NCBI RefSeq assembly: GCF_900187385.1
Contig: NZ_FYEY01000001.1
Location: 7,874,001-7,938,000 of the forward strand
Source of the DNA: Streptomyces sp. 2114.4
GTDB taxonomy: Bacteria > Actinomycetota > Actinomycetes > Streptomycetales > Streptomycetaceae
Direction: 5' to 3'
DNA length: 64,000 nt
Shown here: positions 26,626 through 34,343 of the stretch, piece by piece
Layout of the letters: every line of letters starts with the position of its first letter
Position numbering within the stretch: the stretch's first letter is position 1
The notes under the pieces: model-generated
Seen by the model: the letters and a program-made list of their open reading frames with translations, nothing else
What the model was told of the DNA's origin: nothing
Databases searched by the model: none
Position numbers and translations under genes: made by a program

Positions 26626-27786
26626 CTAACCGCGGCCGGGCCTTCCGTACGGCTGGAAGTGGGCAGGCGGGTGGTCCAGCGGGAGGGCAGGTTGCCAGGC
26701 TGTCAGGCACTGGGCGCTCGGTACGAACAGTGGTTGGGGCAGCGCGGAGAGGGGCCAGAACCGCCAGGATCCGATGGCCTCCTCGCGCTGTTGAGGGACG
26801 CCGGACCACCGGGTGATCCGGACGGGCACTGTCAGCCGTACGACGCCGCCCACCCGGTCAAGGAGTGTGCCCAGCACCTGCGCGTCCTCGGGGTCGGCCA
26901 CCAGGCCGGCCTCTTCGTGGAGTTCGCGGACCGCAGCCTCGGCGAAGGTCTCGCCTGGCTCGACGGTCCCGCCGGCCAGCTCCCACGTACGGCGCCGATG
27001 CCGGCCGAGCAGGACACCGTCCGCGCCGTGCACGATCACGCCGACCCCCAGCGCGGTGTTCGGCGGGGGCGGTGCGCTGGTGCGGGGGCGGCTCGGTACG
27101 CGCTCCGGGCGGCGGGCCGTATACAGCCGGTAGGAGACGCGGTTGTCCGGCTTAGGGGAGTCGATCGCGGTGGCCTCCTCCAGGGTGAGGCCGTGCTGGA
27201 CCAGCAGGTCCTCCCACAGTTGCGGCGTGAGGACCCACATGTTCACGGGGTGATCCTCGGTAGTGCCGGGCAGCCGCAGGATCTCGGGGCGCGGGGTCAC
27301 CTCGGTCGAGGGTCCGGTGCCGTGGGAGTTGGTGTGCAGCGCGGAGAAGACCAGGCGCCCGCCCGGTTTGAGGCCGTTGACGAGGGCGGGCAGCAGCCGG
27401 CCGGGGTCCAGGAACGGCACCGAGCCGACGGAGTAGATCAGGTCGTACGGGTCGGCAGCCTGCAGGTGGAGCACGGCGTCGGCGCACACCAGGTGCAGGC
27501 CAGGGGTGTCCGGGTAGCGGGTGAGGGCGCGTTGGTGCTGGGTGGGGGAGGCGTCCACGGCGGTGACCTCGGCGCCCAGGCCGGCCAGCTTCGCGGCGTG
27601 CCGGCCGAGGCCACTGCCGAGGTCGAGGACACGCAGTCCCGCCACCTCACCCAGGGCGTTGATACCGGGGCCGGTCGCCGGGACTCCCCACTCCCACCGG
27701 TCCAGCTCAGGCAGTTCAAGCCCCCTGGTCAGCTGGTGCGTGCCGTAGGTGTTCCAGATCTCGACGGTGTCCTTCTCGGTGGTCAC
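26626..27786 (-). CDS. Methyltransferase-Nudix hydrolase fusion protein
   Basis: GTG at 27786 with GGAGG 5 bases upstream gives 386 residues. Residues about 1-225 form a class I methyltransferase (LRVLDLGSGLGRHAAKLAG, then VTAVDASPTQ and LKPGGRLVFSALH). Residues about 240-370 form a Nudix domain with the complete box GGTVEPGETFAEAAVRELHE followed by EAG. The two enzymes may act on one pathway, for example a methylated product plus removal of a nucleotide or of a damaged metabolite. Upstream lie remnants of another methyltransferase and an MFS protein. Fusions of this type are known in Streptomyces; the role is not. Confidence 0.88.
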   Translation of the reverse strand: MTTEKDTVEIWNTYGTHQLTRGLELPELDRWEWGVPATGPGINALGEVAGLRVLDLGSGLGRHAAKLAGLGAEVTAVDASPTQHQRALTRYPDTPGLHLVCADAVLHLQAADPYDLIYSVGSVPFLDPGRLLPALVNGLKPGGRLVFSALHTNSHGTGPSTEVTPRPEILRLPGTTEDHPVNMWVLTPQLWEDLLVQHGLTLEEATAIDSPKPDNRVSYRLYTARRPERVPSRPRTSAPPPPNTALGVGVIVHGADGVLLGRHRRRTWELAGGTVEPGETFAEAAVRELHEEAGLVADPEDAQVLGTLLDRVGGVVRLTVPVRITRWSGVPQQREEAIGSWRFWPLSALPQPLFVPSAQCLTAWQPALPLDHPPAHFQPYGRPGRG

Positions 27787-27815
27787 CAAGTCCTCCATCG
27801 GAAAGCGGGGCGGGG

Positions 27816-28240
27816 TCAGGGGCGCAGGGCGTAGCAGCGGAGCACGTCGAGGTCGGCGGTCCGGACGGAGGACCAGCCCGAGGTGAGGGTCTTGGCCTCG
27901 GCGGGGTTGATCCCGAGGCACTGGCGGGGGCCGGTGTCCTTGCGGCGGCCGGCGGTCTCGGTGACCACCCAGAACGTCCCGCCGGGCGCGAGGAGTTGGC
28001 GGACGCAGTAGAGGGAGGCCGTCTTGTCGTCCAGCCACCGGTAGGACCAGGCGGCGGGTGATCACCGCGTACGCGGGCTCCGGTGGTGCCGTGAGGGCGT
28101 CGGTGGTGACGTCGGCGCACCGCCATACCGGTCCAGGTCCGGGCCCTGCGTTCTGGGCGGCAGCGAGCGCGACGGCGCTGGGGGAGCAGTCGGTGCCGGT
28201 GGTGCGGTATCCGAGCTTGTAGGCCGCGGCGGACCTCGGG
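27816..28240 (-). pseudogene. Second methyltransferase remnant, frameshifted
   Basis: A stretch reading YKLGYRTTGTDCSPSAVALA and ending at AYAVITRRL is continued in another frame by WSYRWLDDKTASLYCVRQLL, then GGTFWVVTETAG and a tail DLDVLRCYALRP before TGA at 27816-27818. A small deletion near 28055 broke the frame, and the N-terminus is replaced by an MFS piece. It lies 30 bases before the methyltransferase-Nudix gene and probably belonged to the same operon. Confidence 0.65.
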
Positions 28241-28563
28241 CGGCGCGACGGCTGGGCGGCGGCCGGGATGGTCGCGAGGACTCCGGCCGAGGTGAGGTCC
28301 GCGGCGATCATCTGCGGGCGCCTGGGATACCGGTCCGAGAGCGCACCCGCCGGGAGCGCCACGACGGCGCTCGGTAGCTGTCCGAGGAAGGCGAGCGCGG
28401 CGATCCGGGTGGTGGAGGCGTGGAGCTCCAGCACGGCCAGGGTGGGAAGGCCGACAGTGCGGACCGCCGATCCGGACAGGCTCGCGCGCTCGCTGCCGAC
28501 GAGGCGGCGCAGATCCGGGGAGGTGCGTTTCGGGGCCTTGGCCGTCTGGATGGAGTCCGTCAT
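28241..28563 (-). pseudogene. MFS exporter, N-terminal fragment
   Basis: ATG at 28563 starts MTDSIQTAKAPKRTSPDLRR and continues through three hydrophobic segments with PAGALSDRYPRR, the typical helix 2-3 loop of the major facilitator family. After about 103 residues (near 28250) it joins a methyltransferase fragment in frame. Over 300 residues of the carrier are missing. Confidence 0.65.
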
Positions 28564-28890
28564 CCAGCCTCACCGCCCAGCCGGGCGATCCGGCCCGGGA
28601 GCCGCGTAAGTCGTCCGGATCGGGCTCCGTTCGGCAAGGCTCTCTCCGAGACAGCTCGAGAGGACTGTCCGGATGCGGCGTGCTTCTGCCGCAAGTCTGC
28701 GCCGTCACACCGTTCCACCGATCATTAATCGCCGCTTGTTGGCCGCTGCCTTTCGCCGTGGTGGTTCCCTGCCCCGCGCCCAGCCCCGGTGCCGACGGCA
28801 GCGGCACCCGGTCGGCCCCCGCGGTGCCGGTGCTTCGTATGCTCACAGTGCGGGGAGCCGGAAGCTGACCACCTTCGGAGGCGAACGAGC
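28564..28890. other. Intergenic region upstream of SDR gene
   Basis: A divergent promoter region between the MFS remnant and the SDR gene. No frame has protein-like composition and no clear operator was seen. Confidence 0.3.
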
Positions 28891-29706
28891 ATGTCGGAAC
28901 AGCGTGTTGTCCTGGTAACGGGCGGGGGAACGGGAATCGGGGCCGCCACCGCGCGGCTGCTGTGCACCGCCGGGCACCAGGTCGTGATCTCGGGGCGACG
29001 GCCGGAGCCACTGCGCCGGGTGGCTGAGGAGACCGGAGCGCTGGCCCACCCTTCCGACGCCGCCGCCCCCGAGGCCGTGCGCGAGCTCGTTGAGACGGCG
29101 GTGACGGCCTACGGGAGACTCGACGGTGTGGTGCTCAACGCCGGAATCGGGCGGGGCGGTGCGGTCGGCGACACCACGGTCGAGGACTGGGAAGAGCTGA
29201 TACGGACCAACCTCACCGGCCCGTTCCTGCTGCTGCGTGCCGCGCTGCCGCATCTGCTGGCGGCCCGCGGCGCGGTGGTAGCGGTGGCCTCGGTCGGTGC
29301 GCTCCGCAACAGCGCCGGCAACGCCGCCTATGCGACGTCCAAGGCGGGTTTGCTCCACCTCTGCCGCTCCCTCGCCGTCGACTACGGGCCGCAGGGGCTG
29401 CGGGCCAACGCGGTGTGCCCGGGCTGGGTGCGTACGGAGATGGCCGACCAACGGATGGCGCGGTTCGCGGCGGAGGCGGGGCTGGCGGGTGGCGCCGAGG
29501 CGGCGTACGAGGAGGCGAACCGGCTGACTCCCGCCGGGCGGCCGGGTGATCCGGAGGAGGTCGCCGAGGCGATCGACTGGCTGCTGTCGCCCGCCGCGTC
29601 CTACGTCAACGGGGCCGTCCTCACCGTTGACGGCGGGGTGACCACGGTCGGCGTCGGCGGTACCGCCTTCGGCCACCGGATCGAGGCGCGCACCCCGCGC
29701 CCGTAG
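28891..29706 (+). CDS. Short-chain dehydrogenase/reductase (SDR), classical type
   Basis: ATG at 28891 follows GGAGG with about 9-base spacing. The 271-residue protein has the cofactor motif TGGGTGIG, the NAG motif LNAGIG, the catalytic Ser in VASVGAL, and YATSK with Tyr and Lys. The C-terminus PAASYVNGAVLTVDGGV is standard for the family. It uses NAD(P) to oxidise or reduce alcohols or ketones. It stands alone, with a transposase remnant after it. Substrate unknown. Confidence 0.92.
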   Translation: MSEQRVVLVTGGGTGIGAATARLLCTAGHQVVISGRRPEPLRRVAEETGALAHPSDAAAPEAVRELVETAVTAYGRLDGVVLNAGIGRGGAVGDTTVEDWEELIRTNLTGPFLLLRAALPHLLAARGAVVAVASVGALRNSAGNAAYATSKAGLLHLCRSLAVDYGPQGLRANAVCPGWVRTEMADQRMARFAAEAGLAGGAEAAYEEANRLTPAGRPGDPEEVAEAIDWLLSPAASYVNGAVLTVDGGVTTVGVGGTAFGHRIEARTPRP

Positions 29707-29930
29707 CGGATTACCGGACACGTCCGTCCCGCAGGGCCGTAGCGGGGCTGGAATCCATGGCGGGGCCAGGCCCAAGGAAAGCTGGGCCTGGACGGCGCCC
29801 CGGCGGCAGCCGTGCCCGTCGCCCGGGGAATTCGATGCCGGCGGCGTGGGCGAGGCGGTGGCCCGCCTCAGCCCACTGCGGGCAGCGTCGGAAGCGCACT
29901 TGCCCGCCGCGGCCGCGCCGGAGCCGGTCA

Positions 29931-30206
29931 CGAGCCAGTCGATGTCGCCGGCCGTGTCCGCCCGGGCCTGGGCGGCCCGGAGCATCCGCTCGAACGTGCC
30001 GTCCAGGGCCCAGCGCCGGGAGCGGGTGTGTGGCGCGCCCATGGACCGTACCGCTCAGGAGCATCCCGCCAGGCCGTGCCGGCACGGAGCTTCCACACGA
30101 TCCCGTTGAGCACGGTGCGGTCATCCAGCCGCTTGCGTCCCCGCAAGGCCTCAGGAGGCAGCTGCCGGACGAACTCCCTTTCAGTAGCCGACAGTTCATG
30201 ACGCAC
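29931..30206 (-). pseudogene. IS5-family transposase, N-terminal fragment with frameshift
   Basis: From 30206 the minus strand reads MRHELSATEREFVRQLPPEA, RGRKRLDDRTVLNGIVWKLR, WRDAPERYGPWA; the frame then changes near 30042 and goes on as SRRWALDGTFERMLRAAQAR to DWLV. This is the first third of an IS5/DUF4096-type transposase. The DDE core is missing. Confidence 0.75.
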
Positions 30207-30446
30207 GAGGGCTCCTTCATCGCCGACCGCACGGTCGGCGCCGGATGCGGGCAGATCACCTCCGGTGACCCGCGCGAGGCGAACGCGTCGTCACGACCAG
30301 CAGATGCTGGCAATCGCCGAGGCCGCCCAGGAGCCACGCCCCTTCGACCCGACCCCAACTGGCCACCGTGGAAGCGCATCCAGCCGGAGAAGCGCGGTCC
30401 GCGGCCGAGAAGTGGCGCCGGCCCGGGGACGAAATGAACATAAAAC

Positions 30447-30465
30447 TTAGGTTAGGCTGGCCTTA
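30447..30465. promoter_or_regulatory. Iron box (DmdR/IdeR operator)
   Basis: The 19-base TTAGGTTAGGCTGGCCTTA is close to the actinobacterial iron-box consensus TTAGGTTAGGCTCACCTAA. It lies 41 bases before the ATG of the following SDR gene in a region of unusual AT richness, as expected for a promoter. Binding by iron-loaded DmdR would repress the gene. Confidence 0.8.
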
Positions 30466-30505
30466 TTTATGTGGAGGTGTCGCGGAACACGATCAAGGAG
30501 TGCGC

Positions 30506-31270
30506 ATGGGAAACCTCAGTGGCAAGGTCGCACTGGTCACCGGCAGCAGCCGGGGCATCGGGCGAGGCATCGCCGAGCGTCTGGCCCGGGACGGCGCCCT
30601 GGTCGCCGTACACTACGGCAGCAACGAGGCGGCGGCCGAGGAGACCGTTGCAGCCATCGCCGAGGCCAGCGGCCGGGCCTTCCTCGTGGGCGCCCAACTG
30701 GGTGTTCCCGGCGACGTGGACACACTCATGGCCGGCCTGGAGGCCGGACTGCGCGCCCACGGGGAACCGGCGGTCGACATCCTGGTGCACAACGCGGGGC
30801 TCAACCTCATGGGGCGACCGATCGAAGTTCTCACCCCTGAGGAGTTCGACCAGATGGTGGCGGTCAACATCAAGGCACCGTTCTTCCTCACCCAGCGGCT
30901 GCTGCCACGACTGCGCGACGGTGGCCGGATCATCAACATCTCATCCGTCTCCACCCGTATCGCCTCCGCTCACGGCATCGGCTATCCGCTCACCAAGGGC
31001 GCGCTCGAAGTCTTCAGCCACACCCTGGCCAAGCACCTCGGCCCCCGCGCCATCACCGTGAATTCCGTCATCGCCGGATTCACCCGCACCGACATGACCG
31101 CCGCAGCGCTGGCCGACCCCGCGAACCTGGAGCGCAACATCAGCCTGACCGCCCTCGGCCGCATCGGCCAGATCCCGGACATCGCCGACGCGGTCGCATT
31201 CCTGGCCTCCGACGACGCTCGCTGGATCACCGGCGCCAAGATCGACGTCACCGGCGGCGTCAATCTGTAA
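30506..31270 (+). CDS. SDR oxidoreductase under an iron box
   Basis: ATG at 30506 follows AAGGAG with 5-base spacing. The 254-residue protein shows TGSSRGIGRGIAERLA, HNAGLN, the catalytic Ser in NISSVST and YPLTKGALE (Tyr and Lys), and ends in the usual ITGAKIDVTGG. An iron box at 30447-30465 overlaps the likely promoter, so the gene should be switched on in iron starvation. SDRs with this pattern (TVNSVIAGFTRTDM) often act on siderophore or polyketide precursors, but the substrate here is not known and no siderophore gene is in the window. Confidence 0.9.
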   Translation: MGNLSGKVALVTGSSRGIGRGIAERLARDGALVAVHYGSNEAAAEETVAAIAEASGRAFLVGAQLGVPGDVDTLMAGLEAGLRAHGEPAVDILVHNAGLNLMGRPIEVLTPEEFDQMVAVNIKAPFFLTQRLLPRLRDGGRIINISSVSTRIASAHGIGYPLTKGALEVFSHTLAKHLGPRAITVNSVIAGFTRTDMTAAALADPANLERNISLTALGRIGQIPDIADAVAFLASDDARWITGAKIDVTGGVNL

Positions 31271-31370
31271 CAACCGCAACGCGAAGGGCACGCCCAGGGT
31301 GAGGGAACACTCGGATCAGTGGTCACGCGCGGTGGGCCGTTCGACAGCGGACCAGTCTTCCCGGCGGCCC

Positions 31371-31446
31371 GCTCCGACCCCGGCGGCCCGCCCCGGCCCC
31401 GGCGGCCCGCTCCGGCCCCCGCGGCCCGCCCCGGCCCCGGCGCCGA
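31371..31446. repeat. GC-rich degenerate tandem repeat
   Basis: Units close to CCCCGGCGGCCCGC or CCCCGGCGGCCCGCTCC are repeated about five times. The composition is simple and suggests slippage rather than coding. Confidence 0.6.
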
Positions 31447-31449
31447 AAC

Positions 31450-31597
31450 CGGCTGAGCGAAGCCGACTTCCTCGCCGCCATGGCCCCCCACAAGCACACC
31501 GGGCCGGGCCCTGCGCGCCACGGTTGACGCCATCTGCGGCTGGACTCACCAGTACCTCGGTCACATCGAGGACGCGCGCCGTCACTTCGACGCCTGA
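31450..31597 (+). pseudogene. C-terminal remnant of an unassigned protein
   Basis: One frame reads RLSEADFLAAMAPHKHTG and a second, after a shift near 31503, reads ATVDAICGWTHQYLGHIEDA then RRHFDA and a stop. Together they look like one protein tail broken by a small indel. The family is not recognised. Confidence 0.35.
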
Positions 31598-31708
31598 CGG
31601 GTGCGCAGCGCCACACTCTCGTTGCGCGTTTCCTTGATCGATCTCAAATTGGTGGCCACCATCCTGGCCTGCGCCGCACCTCGGCGGAAGGCTGGCTGCC
31701 GGCAGCCG

Positions 31709-31813
31709 TTATGCGTGGTCGCGTGGCACGAGGAGTTGGTGCGGGGCCGTGACGACGGCGAGGCCGATCGCCAGTACCGCGAAGAACAGGCCGACGATGA
31801 CCGCGGTGCCCAC
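31709..31813 (-). CDS. Possible single-helix membrane protein (34 aa)
   Basis: From GTG 31813 the frame gives one strong hydrophobic helix (AVIVGLFFAVLAIGLAVV) and a short tail TAPHQLLVPRDHA. There is no ribosome site and the frame is open upstream, so it may be the end of a lost gene. Confidence 0.25.
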   Translation of the reverse strand: MGTAVIVGLFFAVLAIGLAVVTAPHQLLVPRDHA

Positions 31814-31862
31814 CCGTGAGGGGAAAGGGGTGTACGCGATCGAACGCGGCCTTGGCGGCGGT

Positions 31863-32756
31863 TCAGGCGGTCGAAGTGATCGCTCGGCTGACGGTCGTGA
31901 TCGCCGGGGCGGGGTGGCCGGGGAGGCGTGCCACGAGCACCCTGCGGATCTCGGGGGGTGCGCCGTCGACACGCAGCAGGCTCACCCCGGGCGGCAGCAC
32001 CCGTGAGAGCCCGGACGGCACCGTCGTCACGCCGAAGCCGCCGGCGACCAGATGGAGCTTCGTCAGCCAGTCGCGTGCGGAGTGGATGATGCGCGGCCGT
32101 CCGGGCAGGCCGGGCCAGACGCCGAGCAGCGGCTCGGAGCTCGATGACGGGGTGGCGATCCACGCGGCGGCGACCAGCTCGTCGACGTGCACCGTGGTGC
32201 GTCCTGCGAACTCTCCGGTCGAGGGCACTGCCACGACCAGTTCGGTGTCCGCGACGGTCTCGACGTGCAGGCGCGGCGAGTCGCCGTCGAAGGGGCGGTG
32301 GGGTGGGCGCGACGTCAGCACGGCGAGGTCGAGCGAGCCCGCGCGAAGCGCCCGGATCAGAGTAGGCGTGGTGCCCTCGCTGGTGGTGACCGTGATCTGC
32401 GGGTCGGCCGCCGCGAGGTGTGCGAGTGCGGCCGGCAGGACCGCCGCGCCCGCGCTCAGGACTACCCCGAGCCGCACCAGTTCGGTCCGCGGGACGGTGC
32501 CGGCGAGCTCACGCTCAGCCGCTGTGAGCGAGGCCAGGACCGCGTGAGCGTGCCGCAGCAGCGTCAAGCCGGAAGGAGTGAGCCGTACCCCGTCCGGGCG
32601 GCGTTCGAACAGGGCGCTGCCGGCGCTGCGTTCGAGGGCTGCGGCCTGGCGTGAGACGGCCGACTGCGTGTAGCCGAGCCGGGCAGCTGCCGCGGTGAAG
32701 CTGCCGGACTCGGCAATCTGCCGCAGGACCCGCAGTCCCGCGCTGGAGATGTCCAT
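31863..32756 (-). CDS. LysR-family transcriptional regulator
   Basis: ATG at 32756 starts MDISSAGLRVLRQIAESGSF and leads into the helix-turn-helix AAAARLGYTQSAVSRQAAAL. The effector domain follows, with ELVRLGVVLSAGAAVLP and the usual two lobes. Length 297 residues is standard. It is divergent from the quinone-oxidoreductase gene at 32858, with 101 bases between the starts, the classic layout for a LysR protein controlling its neighbour. Confidence 0.92.
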   Translation of the reverse strand: MDISSAGLRVLRQIAESGSFTAAAARLGYTQSAVSRQAAALERSAGSALFERRPDGVRLTPSGLTLLRHAHAVLASLTAAERELAGTVPRTELVRLGVVLSAGAAVLPAALAHLAAADPQITVTTSEGTTPTLIRALRAGSLDLAVLTSRPPHRPFDGDSPRLHVETVADTELVVAVPSTGEFAGRTTVHVDELVAAAWIATPSSSSEPLLGVWPGLPGRPRIIHSARDWLTKLHLVAGGFGVTTVPSGLSRVLPPGVSLLRVDGAPPEIRRVLVARLPGHPAPAITTVSRAITSTA

Positions 32757-32857
32757 GCGGCATACGCATACCACAGATGCCAGATCATCGCTTCCCGCAT
32801 GTTCACCCAGCTCCTAGTGTCGATCCCACGAGCACGGACGAACACGGAGGTCATCAC

Positions 32858-33946
32858 GTGCGAGCAGCAGTTCTGACGCAGTTCGGCGCCCCGCTCGCGG
32901 TGCGGGAGGTACCCGACCCCGAGGCCGGGGGCGGTGAGGTGGTGGTCGAGGTCCTCGCCGCCGGCGTGGCGCCCTATGCCGCCGAAGTCTTCGGTGGCAA
33001 GCGCAACTACCCCCTTGTCCCTCCTGTCGTGCCCGGTGTCGGCGGTGTGGGGCGGATCATCCACGTCGGCCCGGACGCCACCCGGCTGCGCATCGGCGAC
33101 CTGGTGTGGTGCGACTCGACGGTGCGCTCGCGGGACGACGCCCTGACGCCCGACATCACGCTCCAGGGCTGGAGCTCGCGCGGCGAGGGCGGCGCGCGGC
33201 TCGCCCGGTACCTGCACGACGGTTCGTTCGCCGAACTCATGCGGGTCCCGACGGAGAACGTCTTCCCGCTGCCCACCGTGGCAGGCGACGATCCGGCCCG
33301 CTGGGCCGCACTCACCGTGCACGCCATCTCCTACGGCGGGCTGCTGGCAGGCGGGCTCGCAGCCGGTGAGACGCTGCTCGTCAGCGGGGCCACCGGCAAT
33401 CTCGGCAGCAGCGCGGTCGCGGTCGCGTTCGCGATGGGAGCGGGCCGCGTGGTCGCCCCGGGCCGCAACCAGGCCGCCCTCGACCTCCTCGCCGACCGGT
33501 TCGGTCCGCGTCTGCGCCCGGTCTCGCTGACCGGAGACGAGGCCACCGATCGCGCGGCGATGTCCGCGGGGGCCGACGGCCCGATCGACATGGTGATCGA
33601 CTTGCTCCCGCCGAGCGCACCCAGCTCGGCGTCGCGCGCGGCGGCCATGACCGTGCGCGAGTACGGCCGCGTCGTCCTCATGGGCGGCGTCGGCATGCTC
33701 GGTGGCGACGACCTCGCACTCCCGTACCCATGGATCATGCGCAACTCGATCACCGTGCGCGGGCAGTGGATGTACCCGCGCACAGCCAATGTCGGCATCA
33801 TCCGGCTCCTCGCCTCGGGCACTCTGGATCTCGCCCCCGAACGGGTCCGGTCATTCGGCCTCGATGCCGTCAACGACGCCATCGCGTATGCCGCCGCGCA
33901 CGGTGGCCCGTTCGACCGCACCACCCTCACCCCATCGGCCGGCTGA
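32858..33946 (+). CDS. MDR-family alcohol dehydrogenase / quinone oxidoreductase (zinc-free type)
   Basis: GTG at 32858 has GGAGG 8 bases upstream. The 362-residue protein has a GroES-like N-domain (VEVLAAGVAPYAAEVFGG) and a Rossmann domain with SGATGNLGSSAVAVAFAMGA. The catalytic-zinc Cys position is replaced by AAE and no structural-zinc cysteine cluster is seen, so it belongs with zinc-free quinone oxidoreductase-like members that use NADPH. It is probably controlled by the divergent LysR protein. Confidence 0.88.
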   Translation: MRAAVLTQFGAPLAVREVPDPEAGGGEVVVEVLAAGVAPYAAEVFGGKRNYPLVPPVVPGVGGVGRIIHVGPDATRLRIGDLVWCDSTVRSRDDALTPDITLQGWSSRGEGGARLARYLHDGSFAELMRVPTENVFPLPTVAGDDPARWAALTVHAISYGGLLAGGLAAGETLLVSGATGNLGSSAVAVAFAMGAGRVVAPGRNQAALDLLADRFGPRLRPVSLTGDEATDRAAMSAGADGPIDMVIDLLPPSAPSSASRAAAMTVREYGRVVLMGGVGMLGGDDLALPYPWIMRNSITVRGQWMYPRTANVGIIRLLASGTLDLAPERVRSFGLDAVNDAIAYAAAHGGPFDRTTLTPSAG

Positions 33947-34343
33947 CAAGGCCCACTGACCCCCACCACCCGCACGACCGCCATCCTTACGAGCACAGGC
34001 GGCCATACGGCTGCTGTCTGACGTGAACGAAGCCAATCGGGGCTCGGCCGTTTACTGCTTCCTGGCGAAGCTGCCGCCGGCGACCTCTTTGTCCTGCAGC
34101 GTGAGCGGCGAGTGCTGCTCGGCCGTGAGGGAGGCGGCGAAGCGGAAGTCAAAGTGCTGGTGTCGAGGCTGTCTCTTGGCTGGGCCGGCGTCGATGTCAT
34201 CCTTTCGTCGGGATGCCGGGCGAGGTAGGCCTCGGCTGTCGCACGGATACAGGAGCGAGAGGGGGCATGTCGTCACCTCTCGGTCGATGGGGCAGTCGCA
34301 AGGCGGACTGCTGATCAGCAAGCCGGCACGGCAGAGCGCGACG
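33947..34343. other. Interval without assignable gene
   Basis: Several frames are open but composition is not convincing. One frame at about 34070-34220 reads GDLFVLQRERRVLLGREGGG and might be a decayed fragment. It separates the oxidoreductase from the convergent ABC exporter. Confidence 0.3.

Noticed and set aside
28843..30042. 399-residue minus-strand frame
   Set aside because: Only its first 38 residues match an IS5 transposase; the remainder is antisense to the SDR gene at 28891.
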